64,000 nt of DNA. It comes from Gammaproteobacteria bacterium. GTDB taxonomy: Bacteria; Pseudomonadota; Gammaproteobacteria; Steroidobacterales; JABDKV01. Position numbers and translations under genes: made by a program. Under the pieces are notes generated by a model. That model had not been told where the DNA came from. It saw nothing but the letters and a program-made list of their open reading frames with translations, and did not search any database. This document shows positions 43,237 to 55,600 of the stretch, one piece after another. Position 1 is the stretch's first letter; each line of letters starts with the position of its first letter. The stretch spans positions 62,001-126,000 of the forward strand of contig JAOTXU010000002.1 in NCBI GenBank assembly GCA_029862165.1, in the 5' to 3' direction.

Positions 43237-43321
43237 GGAGGGGTACCCAAGCGGTCAACGGGGGCAGACTGTAAATCTGCTGGCTTTGCCTTCGTAGGTT
43301 CGAATCCTACCCCCTCCACCA
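43237..43321 (+). tRNA. tRNA-Tyr (GTA)
   Basis: This is an 85-nt class II tRNA with a long variable arm. The acceptor stem GGAGGGG pairs with CCCCTCC, the anticodon GTA is at 43271-43273, the T-loop is GTTCGAATC, and the 3' CCA is encoded. It is the first gene of the Tyr-Gly-Thr-tufB operon. Confidence 0.97.
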
Positions 43322-43516
43322 GAAACGGTTTTTTTGTTTCCTAATCGTATATCTGGTGGAGCGAAATCGGATAGTTTCAAACAGATTGAGCTTTGTGTTT
43401 GCGAACGTTTGGCGGGCAAGAGTGTGAGGCTGCGGCAGAATGCCAGGTAACAGGTTTCTGTGTTTGCAAGAGTTTGATGCGACGGCAGGACGCCAAGGAG
43501 GAGCCTACTTACGAAG
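43322..43516. other. 195-nt spacer between tRNA-Tyr and tRNA-Gly
   Basis: No tRNA is found. It has a T7 run at about 43330, a repeated TGTGTTTGC word, and CCAGGTAACAG at 43443-43453, the same 11-mer that follows tRNA-Gly. It may be degenerate duplicated tRNA-flanking sequence. Confidence 0.5.
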
Positions 43517-43590
43517 GCGGGTGTAGTTCAACGGTAGAACCTCAGCCTTCCAAGCTGATGATGTGGGTTCGATTCCCATCACCCGCTCCA
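43517..43590 (+). tRNA. tRNA-Gly (TCC)
   Basis: This 74-nt cloverleaf has acceptor GCGGGTG pairing with CACCCGC, anticodon TCC at 43549-43551 in loop CTTCCAA, T-loop GTTCGATTC, and an encoded 3' CCA. Confidence 0.97.
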
Positions 43591-43630
43591 GGTAACAGAG
43601 TAGAGGGCAAGCCCTGTCCCCTGTTACCTG
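43589..43630 (+). repeat. Inverted repeat filling the tRNA-Gly/tRNA-Thr spacer
   Basis: CAGGTAACAG / CTGTTACCTG forms a perfect 10-bp outer stem, with AGGGC-AA-GCCCT nested inside. It spans the whole spacer and uses the last two bases of tRNA-Gly. It probably presents an RNase-processed hairpin in the precursor. Confidence 0.7.
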
Positions 43631-43705
<75 letters not shown>

Positions 43706-43768
43706 TGTAGTAGTTGACGCGTTTTTTGTCATGTGAGGTAAACCGGTTGGCAGACTGGGGGAAGATCA

Positions 43769-44959
<1,191 letters not shown>

Positions 44960-45043
44960 TTGATACAGGGATCGAACCGGACGATCTTCCGGAAGGTGCG
45001 GCTCGACGACCCCGACCGGAAGTGCAGACGCAGTAGTTGGAAT

Positions 45044-45119
45044 AGGCCAGTAGCTCAATTGGCAGAGCGTCGGTCTCCAAAACCGAAGGTTGGGGGTTCG
45101 ATTCCCTCCTGGCCTGCCA
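45044..45119 (+). tRNA. tRNA-Trp (CCA)
   Basis: This 76-nt cloverleaf has acceptor AGGCCAG pairing with CTGGCCT, discriminator G, anticodon CCA at 45077-45079, T-loop GTTCGATTC, and an encoded 3' CCA. It sits between tufB and secE, as in many gammaproteobacteria. Confidence 0.97.
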
Positions 45120-45135
45120 AGAAGCAGTTTAAGAG

Positions 45136-45516
45136 ATGAATGCAAATACAGAACCATCAGTAAGTCCGTTCGATCGGGTAAAACTGTTCGTCGCCGGCTT
45201 GCTGGTTATAGGCGGCTTGTTCGCCTATTACTATTTTGCGGCAGAGTATTCGCAGGTCTACCGGGTCGTGGGCGTTCTGGTTGCGACGATTCTCGGATTT
45301 GCCATTGCCATGTCGAGTGATCCGGGACGCCGCTTCTGGCGTTTTGCACAGGGTTCGCGAATCGAGTTGCGAAAAGTTATCTGGCCAACCCGTCAGGAGG
45401 CTTTGCAGACGACACTGGCTGTAATCGTATTTGTCATTGTAATGGGCGTTTTCTTTTGGGTGCTTGATCTGTTCCTGCTGTGGGCCACACAGGTACTGAC
45501 TGGTAGAGGTACATGA
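45136..45516 (+). CDS. secE: Preprotein translocase subunit SecE
   Basis: SecE clamps SecY in the Sec channel. The 126-aa product is the three-helix gammaproteobacterial form, with helices at about residues 17-35, 41-57 and 94-118. The essential amphipathic segment is [18 protein letters not shown]. It overlaps nusG by 4 nt (ATGA). Confidence 0.97.
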   Translation: MNANTEPSVSPFDRVKLFVAGLLVIGGLFAYYYFAAEYSQVYRVVGVLVATILGFAIAMSSDPGRRFWRFAQGSRIELRKVIWPTRQEALQTTLAVIVFVIVMGVFFWVLDLFLLWATQVLTGRGT

Positions 45517-46052
45517 GCGTGGCACTTAGATGGTACGTAGTCCATGCGTACTCAAACTTCGAGCACAAGGTAAAAAAGTCGCTGGAAGAAAGGGTTAAGC
45601 GCTACGGACTCGAAGACAAGTTTGGCGAAATTCTCGTGCCGACCGAAGAGGTCGTCGAAATGCGCGAGGGGCAGAAGCGACGTAGTGAACGCAAGTTTTT
45701 TCCTGGCTACGTGCTGGTGCAGATGGAAATGGACGATGACACCTGGCATTTGGTTAAAGAGGTCCCGAAGGTACTCGGGTTTATTGGCGGGTCGACCGAT
45801 CGACCAGCGCCGATCTCGGATACCGAGGCCAACACGATCCTCAGGCGAGTGCAGGAGGGTGTGGACAAGCCGCGGCCGAAGGTATTGTTCGAGCCGGGCG
45901 AAGTTGTTCGCGTTATCGATGGTCCGTTCAATGACTTCAATGGAGTCGTTGAACAGGTCAATTACGACAAGAACCGGCTACGCGTGGCCGTGCAGATACT
46001 CGGCCGCTCGACGCCAGTTGAACTGGACTTCGGGCAAGTCGAAAAAGCTTAG
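45513..46052 (+). CDS. nusG: Transcription termination/antitermination factor NusG
   Basis: NusG binds RNA polymerase and links it to Rho or ribosomes. The 179-aa product has an NGN domain ([34 protein letters not shown]) and a C-terminal KOW domain ([20 protein letters not shown]). Coupled to secE. Confidence 0.98.
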   Translation: MSVALRWYVVHAYSNFEHKVKKSLEERVKRYGLEDKFGEILVPTEEVVEMREGQKRRSERKFFPGYVLVQMEMDDDTWHLVKEVPKVLGFIGGSTDRPAPISDTEANTILRRVQEGVDKPRPKVLFEPGEVVRVIDGPFNDFNGVVEQVNYDKNRLRVAVQILGRSTPVELDFGQVEKA

Positions 46053-46062
46053 ATTAATAGGG

Positions 46063-46091
46063 GTCGAACGAAGTTTCTACTTTAGTTCGAC
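46063..46091 (+). promoter_or_regulatory. Leader hairpin upstream of rplK
   Basis: GTCGAAC / GTTCGAC pairs around an inner AAGT / ACTT stem. It lies in the 92-nt nusG-rplK gap, where an L1-binding autoregulatory site is found in enterobacteria. The structure is seen; the L1 role is inferred. Confidence 0.4.
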
Positions 46092-46144
46092 GCCTGAACG
46101 GGGAGCCCTGACAAGGCGTTTGCACCCACAGGAGACTCAGACAA

Positions 46145-46576
46145 ATGGCTAAGAAGATTCAGAGCTATATCAAGCTCCAGATTCCGGCCGGGCAGGCTAA
46201 CCCCAGTCCACCGGTGGGCCCGGCGCTTGGTCAGCACGGCGTGAATATCATGGAGTTCTGCAAGGCCTTCAATGCTCATACGCAAAAGATGGAGCAGGGC
46301 ATGCCGATTCCGGTTGTGATTTCTGTTTATACAGATCGCAGTTTCACATTCATTACCAAGACGCCACCTGCCGCGGTCTTGCTACGCAAGTTTGTCGGTA
46401 TTGCCAAGGGCAGCGGTGAGCCCAATACAAATAAAGTGGGCCAAGTGACGCGTGCTCAGCTCGAAGAGATTGCCACGATAAAGATGGAAGATCTCAACGC
46501 AACTGATATGGATGCCGCGGTCCGAATTATCGCAGGCAGCGCCCGCAGTATGGGCCTCGACGTGGAGGGTGTGTGA
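46145..46576 (+). CDS. rplK: 50S ribosomal protein L11
   Basis: L11 shapes the GTPase-associated centre of 23S rRNA and is needed for RelA activation. The 143-aa product has the usual length and features: [39 protein letters not shown], and C-terminal [23 protein letters not shown] precedes the ATG. Confidence 0.99.
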   Translation: MAKKIQSYIKLQIPAGQANPSPPVGPALGQHGVNIMEFCKAFNAHTQKMEQGMPIPVVISVYTDRSFTFITKTPPAAVLLRKFVGIAKGSGEPNTNKVGQVTRAQLEEIATIKMEDLNATDMDAAVRIIAGSARSMGLDVEGV

Positions 46577-46577
46577 T

Positions 46578-47270
46578 ATGGCCAAGATAGCCAAGCGCTT
46601 GCAAAAAGCACGCGAAAAGATAAATCCGGGCCACACGTACTCAATCGATGAGGCGTTATCGATGGTAAAGGAATTTGCCAACGCAAAATTCCGCGAGTCT
46701 GTGGACGTCGCCGTAAACCTTGGAGTCGATCCGCGTAAATCCGATCAAGTCGTGCGTGGCTCGACCGTGTTGCCCAATGGAACCGGCAAGACAGTGCGGG
46801 TGGCTGTATTTGCGCAGGGCGAAAATGCGGATAAAGCGACGGCGGCAGGTGCCGATATCGTCGGTTTTGAAGATTTGGCAGAGACCGTCAAGAAAGGGCA
46901 GATGGATTTTGACGTCGTGATTGCGACACCGGACGCAATGCGTGTGGTGGGGCAACTCGGTCGTATCCTTGGACCGCGTGGCTTGATGCCGAATCCCAAG
47001 GTGGGAACCGTAACACCGGACGTCGAGACTGCCGTGCAAAACGCCAAGGCCGGTCAGGTGCGTTATCGCACTGACAAGGCCGGGATAGTGCACTGCCCAA
47101 TCGGAAAGGCCGATTTTGATAATGCCGCACTGACAGAAAACCTGCGTGTACTGCTGGCCGATTTGACCAAGGCAAAACCGGCGGCCACAAAGGGTGTGTA
47201 TATGAAACGGGTCACTGTGTCTTCAACTATGGGACCCGGATTGATGGTGGATCAAGCAAGTATCGAGTAG
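46578..47270 (+). CDS. rplA: 50S ribosomal protein L1
   Basis: L1 forms the mobile L1 stalk and represses the rplKA mRNA. The ATG at 46578, one base after the rplK stop, gives 230 aa beginning [15 protein letters not shown]. Conserved segments are [38 protein letters not shown] and [20 protein letters not shown]. An upstream start inside rplK is not needed. Confidence 0.98.
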   Translation: MAKIAKRLQKAREKINPGHTYSIDEALSMVKEFANAKFRESVDVAVNLGVDPRKSDQVVRGSTVLPNGTGKTVRVAVFAQGENADKATAAGADIVGFEDLAETVKKGQMDFDVVIATPDAMRVVGQLGRILGPRGLMPNPKVGTVTPDVETAVQNAKAGQVRYRTDKAGIVHCPIGKADFDNAALTENLRVLLADLTKAKPAATKGVYMKRVTVSSTMGPGLMVDQASIE

Positions 47271-47340
47271 TGACTGAACAGGATGGCGGGCGCTCGACCG
47301 AAAGTCGTGTGCCCAGTCTGAGACCGCAGGCGCCTGAATC

Positions 47341-47479
47341 CATGACCGGATGACGGCTTAATCAAGACAGCCTGCGTAGACGGTTTGCTCGTGGTTTGGC
47401 CACGGCTGCCGTCGTTTTAGTGGACGGCACCGCAAGGTGTTCGTTCGTAAACAGGTAGACCGGAGGCTAGGAGGACTAT
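47341..47479 (+). ncRNA. Putative L10(L12) autoregulatory leader of rplJL
   Basis: A 209-nt gap separates rplA from rplJ, as in bacteria where an mRNA leader binds the L10-L7/L12 complex. The stretch CCTGCGTAGACGGT and several short inverted repeats (for example GTGG...CCAC) lie where that leader is expected. The secondary structure was not computed. Confidence 0.5.
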
Positions 47480-48007
47480 ATGCCGCTGAACCTCGAACAG
47501 AAAAAGGCTTTAGTAGCTGAAGTGCATGAGGTGGCGAATGCGGCGCATTCCGCAATCGCTGCTGAGTATAGGGGCTTGAGCGTAGACCAGATGACATCGT
47601 TGCGTGCCAAAGCGCGAAACGAACGTGTCTACGTGAAGGTCGTTAAGAACACTCTGGCGAAACTAGCCATAGCAGGAACCGATTTCGAATGTCTTACTGA
47701 GGCGTTAACGGGTCCACTTGTGTTGGCTTTTTCCCAAAATGACCCGGGGGCAGCCGCACGAGTCGTGAAGTCTTTTAGCAAAGACAACGACAAACTCGTG
47801 ACCAAGGCCGTTGCGATCGGCGGGGACCTTTATCCCGCAACAGATCTGGAACGGCTAGCCAGTTTGCCAACGCTCGAACAGGCGCGTGGAATGTTGCTCG
47901 GTGTATTTAATGCGCCGCTGGAACAACTCGTACGTACTCTGGCAGAGCCGGCGGCAATGTTGGCACGCACACTGGCAGCGCAGGGCGAAAAGCAAGGCGC
48001 AGCTTGA
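47480..48007 (+). CDS. rplJ: 50S ribosomal protein L10
   Basis: L10 anchors the L7/L12 dimers to the ribosome. The 175-aa product starts MPLNLEQKKALVAEVHEVA, has SAIAAEYRGLSVDQMTSLRA and VKVVKNTLAKLAIAGT, and a C-terminal helix for L12 binding. A strong TAGGAGG site precedes it. Confidence 0.98.
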   Translation: MPLNLEQKKALVAEVHEVANAAHSAIAAEYRGLSVDQMTSLRAKARNERVYVKVVKNTLAKLAIAGTDFECLTEALTGPLVLAFSQNDPGAAARVVKSFSKDNDKLVTKAVAIGGDLYPATDLERLASLPTLEQARGMLLGVFNAPLEQLVRTLAEPAAMLARTLAAQGEKQGAA

Positions 48008-48056
48008 GACAGTAATCGGGAAACACAAACACGAGCAAACGAGTTAGGAGATTAGA

Positions 48057-48428
48057 ATGGCACTTTCAAATGCAGATCTGATTAAAGAGTTGAGCGCCAA
48101 GCCGATCATGGAAGTGGTCGAGTTGGTCAAGGCTCTGGAAGAGGAGTGGGGCGTGTCCGCCGCCGTTCCCGTCGCAGCAGCCGCCGCTGCGCCAGCTGAG
48201 GCCGCGGCCGAGGAGCAAACGGAGTTCAACGTTGTAATGTCTAGTTTTGGCGGCAACAAAGTTGCAGTCATCAAGGCAGTTCGCGCAATTAGCGGTCTTG
48301 GTCTCAAAGAGGCCAAGGACATGGTGGAAGGAATCCCGGCGACCATCAAGGAGGGCGTGAGCAAGGACGAAGCGGCTGAGCTGAAAAAGCAACTTGAGGA
48401 AGCCGGCGCCACGGTTGAAGTTAAATAA
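48057..48428 (+). CDS. rplL: 50S ribosomal protein L7/L12
   Basis: L7/L12 is the stalk protein that recruits translation GTPases. The 123-aa product has an N-terminal dimer domain, an Ala/Pro-rich hinge (residues 36-50), and the C-terminal domain with [20 protein letters not shown] and [23 protein letters not shown] site precedes the ATG. Confidence 0.99.
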   Translation: MALSNADLIKELSAKPIMEVVELVKALEEEWGVSAAVPVAAAAAAPAEAAAEEQTEFNVVMSSFGGNKVAVIKAVRAISGLGLKEAKDMVEGIPATIKEGVSKDEAAELKKQLEEAGATVEVK

Positions 48429-48456
48429 GTTGCGAAAGCAGGGTGAAACGCAATCC

Positions 48457-48503
48457 GACCAGCGGCATGAGTCGCTGGTCGCGTTCCCATGCAATTGTTT
48501 TTT
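48457..48503 (+). terminator. Hairpin/attenuator between rplL and rpoB
   Basis: GACCAGCG / CGCTGGTC forms an 8-bp stem (extended by AACGC / GCGTT outside) at 48457-48480, with a T6 run at 48498-48503. This is where enterobacteria have a partial terminator and an RNase III site that lower rpoBC relative to ribosomal protein synthesis. Confidence 0.6.
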
Positions 48504-48543
48504 GCTCGCACGATGCGGGCATGTAATTTAAGGGTGAGTCCTG

Positions 48544-51500
48544 ATGTCCTATACCTTCACTGAGAAGAAGCGGATCCGAAAGAATTTCGGTAAGCGTCCA
48601 ACTATATTGGATGTCCCGTATCTGTTGTCGATCCAGCTCGATTCTTACGCGAAGTTTCTCCAGGCCGATAAAGAAGGGGAAGCGCGGGCTGATCAAGGCC
48701 TACACGCAGCCTTTCAAACGGTGTTTCCGATCGTCAGCTATTCTGGCAACGCACAGCTCGAATATGTGAGTTATCGACTGGGAATCCCGGTTTTTGACGT
48801 CAAGGAATGTCAGATGCGAGGTCTTACCTATGCTGCGCCGCTACGGGTAAAGGTACGTCTTGTAATCTTTGACAAGGAGAGCAACAAGAAAACGCCAAAG
48901 GACGTCAAAGAGCAGGAAGTCTATTTGGGCGAGATGCCCCTGATGACTGACAACGGAACGTTTGTTATTAACGGTACCGAACGTGTGATCGTGTCCCAGT
49001 TGCATCGGTCGCCTGGCGTATTTTTCGACCATGACAAGGGCAAGACGCACTCATCGGGTAAGTTGCTGTTCTCTGCGCGAGTGATTCCGTATCGCGGTTC
49101 GTGGCTCGATTTTGAGTTCGATCCCAAAGACAACCTGTACGCGCGAATCGATCGGCGGCGCAAGCTCCCGGTCACAATCATCTTGCGTGCGTTGGGTTAT
49201 AACGACGAACAGATGCTCGATATGTTCTTTGAGACGAATGTATTCAAGTTTACGAAGAAAACTATCAAGTTGAAGTTGATCCCGCGCCGATTGCGTGGTG
49301 AATCGGCCACCTTCGATATCAAAATACGCGGCAAGACGATCGTGGAAAGCGGTCGTCGTATTACAGCGAAACATATCCGTGACCTCGAGCAGGCGCACAT
49401 TTCTACGCTGGAAGTTCCGCCGGAGTACTTGCTGGGCAAGACGCTCGCAAACGACGTCGTAGATGAAAATAGCGGCGAACTACTTGGCAGTGCGAACGCC
49501 GAGATCTCGCAGGAGGTACTCGACAAGATAATGGGAGCTGGCGTGAAGGAACTGCGCACGCTGTTTATCAACGACTACGACAGCGGGCCGTATATTTCCA
49601 GCACATTGCGGATCGATCCTTCGCGTACCAGGCTTGAGGCGCTCGTCGAAATCTATCGCATGATGCGTCCTGGTGAACCACCGACAAAAGATGCGGCCGA
49701 TAATCTGTTCCAGAATCTGTTCTTTAATCCGGAGCGCTACGACTTGTCGCCCGTTGGACGGATGAAGTTCAATCGACGCGTTGGTCGTGACGAGATCACC
49801 GGCGACGGCGTGTTGTCGTCGGAAGATATTGTCGCCGTGCTGCGCACCTTGATTGACATCCGTAACGGTAACGGCATGGTTGATGACATCGATCATCTCG
49901 GTAACCGTCGCGTGCGTAGCGTTGGCGAGATGGCCGAAAACGCGTTTCGCATCGGCTTGGTGCGTGTGGAACGCGCCGTCAAAGAACGTCTGACGCTGGC
50001 CGAGTCCGAAGGACTCATGCCACAGGAAATGATCAACGCAAAGCCCGTGGCGGCTGCGGTCAAGGAATTCTTTGGGTCGAGCCAGCTCTCCCAGTTCATG
50101 GACCAGAACAACCCGCTGTCCGAAGTGACGCACAAACGGCGTGTCTCTGCACTCGGGCCGGGCGGTCTGACACGCGAGCGGGCCGGATTCGAAGTACGTG
50201 ACGTGCATCCGACACACTATGGCCGCGTTTGTCCCATTGAGACACCTGAGGGCCCAAACATCGGCCTGATCAACTCACTCGCGGTGTACGCGCGAACCAA
50301 TGAATACGGTTTTCTTGAAACTCCGTATCGCAAGGTAGTTAATGCCAAGGTCACGAGCAAGATCGAATACCTGTCTGCAATCGAGGAAGGCCAGTACGTA
50401 ATTGCACAGGCAAATGCGATTACTGGCAGCCGTGGCGAATTTCTGGATGACCTGATCTCGTGTCGTCACAAGAATGAATTCACGATGTCCAGTCCGGATA
50501 GGATCGAGTACATGGATGTATCGCCGCGTCAGATTGTTTCTGTGGCGGCCTCGTTGATACCGTTTCTTGAGCATGACGACGCAAACCGGGCGTTGATGGG
50601 CTCCAACATGCAGCGCCAGGCAGTGCCGACGTTGCGTGCCGATACGCCGTTGGTCGGAACCGGCATGGAACGGGCCGTCGCAATCGACTCCGGCGTTACG
50701 GTTGTGGCACGTCGCGGCGGCACAGTCGATTCCGTCGATGCCTCGCGTATCGTCGTGCGGGTCAATGATGCTGAAACGACTGCTAATGAGTCCGGCGTCG
50801 ATATTTATAATCTGACCAAGTACACGCGTTCAAACCAAAACACGTGCATCAACCAGCGCCCGCTGGTGGATTCCGGTGATGTTATCGCCTCTAGCGACGT
50901 GCTGGCGGATGGACCCTCAACGAACATGGGTGAACTGGCGCTCGGTCAAAATCTGCTGGTCGCTTTCATGCCGTGGAATGGATACAACTTTGAGGATTCG
51001 ATCCTCATTTCCGAGCGTATCGTGCACGAGGATCGTTTCACGACGATTCATATCGAGGAGCTCACCTGCGTGGCCCGCGACACCAAGTTGGGTCCGGAAG
51101 AGATTACGGCTGACATTCCAAACGTTGGTGACGCGGCGCTGGGCAAACTGGATGAGTCCGGCATCGCTTTCATCGGCGCGGAAGTTCAGGGTGGCGATAT
51201 TCTGGTTGGCAAGGTTACACCCAAGGGTGAAACCCAGCTGACACCGGAAGAGAAGCTGTTGCGCGCGATCTTTGGCGAAAAAGCGTCCGACGTAAAAGAC
51301 ACTTCGTTGCGCGTGCCACCAGGTATGGATGGAACGGTGATCGACGTACGTGTGTTTACCCGTGACGGCGTCGAAAAGGATCAGCGTGCGCTGGCAATCG
51401 AAGCTTCGGAGCTGGCCAGTGTCAAGAAAGATCTGGGCGACCAGCAGCGCATCCTGGAAGAAGACGTCTTCCAGCGTGTCGAACGCATGCTCAATGGCAA

Positions 51501-52623
51501 AATCGCTGAAGGTGGCCCGAACGCACTCAGGGCCGGCAGCAAGTTAACCAAAGCATATCTCGCAGACGTACCACGCGAACAATGGTTCGCAATTCGTTTG
51601 CGTAACGAAGATGCTAACAAGCAACTGGAAAAGACCGCCGAGCGTATCAAATCTCTGCGTAAAGATTTTGAACGCCACTATCAGGAAAAGAAAACCAAGA
51701 TCACTGCCGGTGACGATCTGGCGCCAGGCGTCTTAAAGATGGTTAAGGTCTATCTGGCGGTCAAGCGGCGTATACAGGCCGGTGACAAAATGGCGGGACG
51801 ACACGGTAATAAGGGTGTGATCTCGACGATCGTACCAGTGGAAGACATGCCATACATGGATGATGGCACACCCGTAGATATCGTCCTCAACCCGCTGGGC
51901 GTGCCATCGCGTATGAACGTCGGACAAGTGCTCGAGACACATCTCGGCTGGGCTGCGCGTGGCGTGGGCTTGAAGATCGGTGAAATGCTAGATGCGCAGG
52001 CCGACGCGGCCAAGATCCGCGGGTTCCTCGAGAAGGTCTACAACAAGAGTGGCGGTCAAAAAGAAGACGTGCGTAGCCTGAATGATGAGGAAATTTACGA
52101 ACTGGCCGGCAATTTGCGTGGTGGCGTGCCGATGGCTACACCGGTATTCGACGGGGCTAACGAGGACGAGATCAAACAATTGCTCGAACTCGCAGGCTTG
52201 CCGCAATCCGGGCAGGCGACACTGACCGATGGCCGAACGGGTGAGCGTTTCGACCGAGAAGTGACCGTTGGCTACATGTACATGCTCAAGCTCAACCATC
52301 TGGTTGACGATAAGATGCATGCTCGATCGACTGGACCTTACAGCCTGGTTACGCAGCAGCCGCTAGGTGGTAAGGCACAGTTTGGTGGCCAACGCTTCGG
52401 TGAGATGGAGGTCTGGGCGCTGGAAGCCTATGGCGCATCCTACACACTGCAAGAGATGTTGACGGTCAAATCCGACGATGTTGTGGGGCGTACAAAAATG
52501 TACAAGAACATCGTCGACGGTACCCACGAAATGCAGGCGGGAATGCCTGAGTCTTTCAACGTTCTGGTAAAGGAAATTCGTTCCCTCGGTATCAATATCG
52601 AGCTGGAACAAGATACTCGCTAG
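48544..52623 (+). CDS. rpoB: RNA polymerase beta subunit
   Basis: The 1359-aa product is of gammaproteobacterial length. The rifampicin region reads [20 protein letters not shown] then [20 protein letters not shown], which is the sensitive form (Gln, Asp, His and Ser at the main resistance positions). The C-terminal region has [10 protein letters not shown] and [20 protein letters not shown]. It pairs with rpoC 57 nt downstream. Confidence 0.99.
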   Translation: MSYTFTEKKRIRKNFGKRPTILDVPYLLSIQLDSYAKFLQADKEGEARADQGLHAAFQTVFPIVSYSGNAQLEYVSYRLGIPVFDVKECQMRGLTYAAPLRVKVRLVIFDKESNKKTPKDVKEQEVYLGEMPLMTDNGTFVINGTERVIVSQLHRSPGVFFDHDKGKTHSSGKLLFSARVIPYRGSWLDFEFDPKDNLYARIDRRRKLPVTIILRALGYNDEQMLDMFFETNVFKFTKKTIKLKLIPRRLRGESATFDIKIRGKTIVESGRRITAKHIRDLEQAHISTLEVPPEYLLGKTLANDVVDENSGELLGSANAEISQEVLDKIMGAGVKELRTLFINDYDSGPYISSTLRIDPSRTRLEALVEIYRMMRPGEPPTKDAADNLFQNLFFNPERYDLSPVGRMKFNRRVGRDEITGDGVLSSEDIVAVLRTLIDIRNGNGMVDDIDHLGNRRVRSVGEMAENAFRIGLVRVERAVKERLTLAESEGLMPQEMINAKPVAAAVKEFFGSSQLSQFMDQNNPLSEVTHKRRVSALGPGGLTRERAGFEVRDVHPTHYGRVCPIETPEGPNIGLINSLAVYARTNEYGFLETPYRKVVNAKVTSKIEYLSAIEEGQYVIAQANAITGSRGEFLDDLISCRHKNEFTMSSPDRIEYMDVSPRQIVSVAASLIPFLEHDDANRALMGSNMQRQAVPTLRADTPLVGTGMERAVAIDSGVTVVARRGGTVDSVDASRIVVRVNDAETTANESGVDIYNLTKYTRSNQNTCINQRPLVDSGDVIASSDVLADGPSTNMGELALGQNLLVAFMPWNGYNFEDSILISERIVHEDRFTTIHIEELTCVARDTKLGPEEITADIPNVGDAALGKLDESGIAFIGAEVQGGDILVGKVTPKGETQLTPEEKLLRAIFGEKASDVKDTSLRVPPGMDGTVIDVRVFTRDGVEKDQRALAIEASELASVKKDLGDQQRILEEDVFQRVERMLNGKIAEGGPNALRAGSKLTKAYLADVPREQWFAIRLRNEDANKQLEKTAERIKSLRKDFERHYQEKKTKITAGDDLAPGVLKMVKVYLAVKRRIQAGDKMAGRHGNKGVISTIVPVEDMPYMDDGTPVDIVLNPLGVPSRMNVGQVLETHLGWAARGVGLKIGEMLDAQADAAKIRGFLEKVYNKSGGQKEDVRSLNDEEIYELAGNLRGGVPMATPVFDGANEDEIKQLLELAGLPQSGQATLTDGRTGERFDREVTVGYMYMLKLNHLVDDKMHARSTGPYSLVTQQPLGGKAQFGGQRFGEMEVWALEAYGASYTLQEMLTVKSDDVVGRTKMYKNIVDGTHEMQAGMPESFNVLVKEIRSLGINIELEQDTR

Positions 52624-52680
52624 AACGCGGTGGGTTCAAGGTACACATAGCATGAGAATTGTTTTACATCAGGTGATGCG

Positions 52681-55600
52681 ATGAAAGATCTCCTAAGACT
52701 CTTCAAGCAACAGGTTCCCGTCGAGGACTTCGATGCCATCAAGATTGGGTTGGCGTCGCCGGACATGATCCGGTCGTGGTCCTACGGTGAGGTTAAGAAA
52801 CCCGAGACGATCAACTATCGCACGTTCAAGCCAGAGCGTGACGGGCTTTTTTGCGCGAAGATTTTTGGCCCGGTAAAGGATTACGAGTGCCTGTGCGGCA
52901 AGTACAAGCGTCTCAAGCACCGCGGTGTGGTGTGCGAGAAGTGCGGTGTTGAAGTCACCCAGTCAAAAGTGCGGCGCGAGCGAATGGCGCATATCGAACT
53001 GGCAAGTCCGGTTGCCCATATATGGTTTCTTAAATCGTTGCCGTCGCGTATTGGTTTGTTACTCGACATGACGCTGCGCGAGCTTGAGCGAGTGCTCTAT
53101 TTTGAAGCCTTTGTCGTTATCGATCCCGGCCTGACGCCGCTCGAGCGCGGTCAGCTGCTATCTGATGAGGCGTATCTGGAATCGATCGAAGAGCATGGCG
53201 ATGAGTTTGACGCACGCATGGGTGCGGAAGCCATCCACGAACTTCTGACCACCATTGAATTGGAAACCGAAGTCGCCAAAGTGCGCGATGATATTTCGGC
53301 GACCAACTCCGAAACCAAGATCAAGCGCTTGTCGAAACGCGTCAAGTTGCTGGAGTCATTTATCGAATCCGGGAACAAGCCGGAGTGGATGGTTCTGACG
53401 GTGCTGCCCGTGCTGCCGCCCGATCTGCGTCCGCTGGTGCCGCTCGATGGCGGTCGTTTTGCGACTTCGGATCTGAACGATCTGTATCGCCGCGTGATTA
53501 ACAGAAACAATCGCCTGCGTCGTCTGCTGGAGCTGAATGCTCCCGACATCATCGTTCGCAATGAGAAGCGAATGCTGCAGGAGTCGGTTGATGCATTGCT
53601 CGATAATGGTCGTCGCGGACGGGCTATCACGGGCACGAACAAACGCCCGTTGAAGTCACTGGCCGACATGATCAAGGGTAAGCAGGGACGTTTTCGTCAA
53701 AATCTGCTCGGCAAGCGGGTCGACTATTCCGGTCGTTCAGTAATTGTTGTTGGTCCGACGCTGAAATTGCATCAGTGCGGGCTGCCCAAGAAGATGGCGC
53801 TGGAGCTGTTTAAGCCTTTCATATTCTCCAAGCTGCAACTACGTGGTGAGGCCGCAACCATCAAGGCTGCAAAGCGATTGGTTGAACGCGAGGGCCCCGA
53901 AGTCTGGGATATCCTCGAAGAAGTCATTCGCGAGCACCCTGTCATGCTCAACCGTGCGCCGACGCTGCATCGGCTTGGTATACAGGCGTTCGAGCCGGTA
54001 CTAATTGAGGGCAAGGCAATCCAGCTCCATCCGCTGGTTTGCACCGCCTTCAACGCCGACTTCGACGGTGACCAGATGGCTGTGCATGTGCCGTTGTCGC
54101 TGGAGGCGCAACTCGAGGCGCGTGCGCTGATGATGGCGTCGAATAATATTCTGTCTCCCGCCAACGGCGACCCGATAATTGTGCCGTCACAAGATGTCGT
54201 GCTGGGTCTCTATTACATGACTCGCGAGCGTGTTAATGCGCCTGGCGAGGGCATGATGTTTGCCGATATCCGTGAGGCGCATCGGGCCTACGAAAGCCGC
54301 GAGGTCTCTTTACAAGCGCGCGTCAAGGTGCGAATTACCGAGATTGAGGAAGACGGCTCAGAGCAGGACAAAGTGGTAGAGACTACCGTGGGCCGCGCGT
54401 TGTTGTTTGAAATCGTGCCTGCCGGCTTACCCTTCGAGCTGGTCAATCGCGAGATGAACAAAAAGGCCATCTCTGGAATTATTAATGCCTGTTATCGCAC
54501 AGTCGGCTTGAAAAGAACCGTCGTCTTCGCTGACCAGCTCATGTACACGGGGTTCCATTTTGCGACCAAGGGCGGCGTGTCTATCGGAGTAGACGATATG
54601 GTCGTGCCGGTCGAAAAAACGCACATCCTTGGCAAGGCAGAAGATGAAGTAAGAGATATCGAGAAACAATATGCGTCGGGTCTGGTTACTGACGGCGAGC
54701 GATACAACAAGGTCGTCGATATCTGGTCACGTACCAACGACCAGGTGGCCAAAGCCATGATGGACAAGCTCGGTACAGAGACAGTCGAGGGCGCCGATGG
54801 CAAGGCAACCAGCCAAGCATCGTTTAACTCCATTTTCATGATGGCTGATTCTGGTGCGCGAGGTTCGGCAGCGCAGATTCGTCAGCTTGCTGGCATGCGT
54901 GGCCTGATGGCCAAACCGGACGGTTCAATCATTGAAACACCCATTACGGCTAATTTCCGTGAAGGGCTGAACGTGCTGCAGTACTTCATCTCGACTCACG
55001 GCGCACGTAAGGGTCTGGCCGATACTGCATTGAAAACAGCAAACTCCGGCTACCTGACACGGCGCCTGGTCGACGTGGCGCAGGATCTCGTCGTAACCGA
55101 AGACGACTGCGGAGCGACCGAAGGTTTGCTGATGATGCCGATCGTTGAGGGCGGCGACATTGTCGAACCGCTGCGCGAGCGCGTGTTGGGTCGTGTTACA
55201 GCCGAGCCGGTGACTACGCCTGATGACAGAGTGATAGTCGACGCCGGAGTCATACTCGATGAGCATTTGGTGCAGTTGCTGGAAGACGAAAGCATAGATC
55301 GTTTGCTCGTGCGTTCGCCGATTGCCTGTGAAACCCGTTACGGTGTCTGCCGTTTTTGCTACGGCCGCGATCTCGCACGTGGTCAGCGGGTCAATATTGG
55401 CGAAGCGGTTGGCGTCATCGCTGCCCAGTCGATTGGAGAACCCGGCACACAGCTGACGATGCGTACTTTCCATATCGGCGGTGCCGCCTCGCGCGCCGCG
55501 GCTGTCAACAATATCGAAATCCAATCCAACGGCACGGCGCGACTGCACAATATCAAGTGGGTTGAAAACGCAAAGAAAAACCTGGTTGCAGTATCGCGTT

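Noticed and set aside
43044-43319. Minus-strand 91-aa frame MEGVGFEPTKAKPADLQSAP
   Set aside because: It lies antisense to tRNA-Tyr; this peptide is a well-known false protein produced by tRNA loci.
43330-43336. T7 run after tRNA-Tyr as a terminator
   Set aside because: No separate GC-rich stem precedes it, and synteny argues that the downstream tRNAs and tufB are in one unit.
50041-50190. Rifampicin resistance change in rpoB
   Set aside because: All main resistance positions (Gln, Asp, His, Ser in the cluster) have the sensitive residues.
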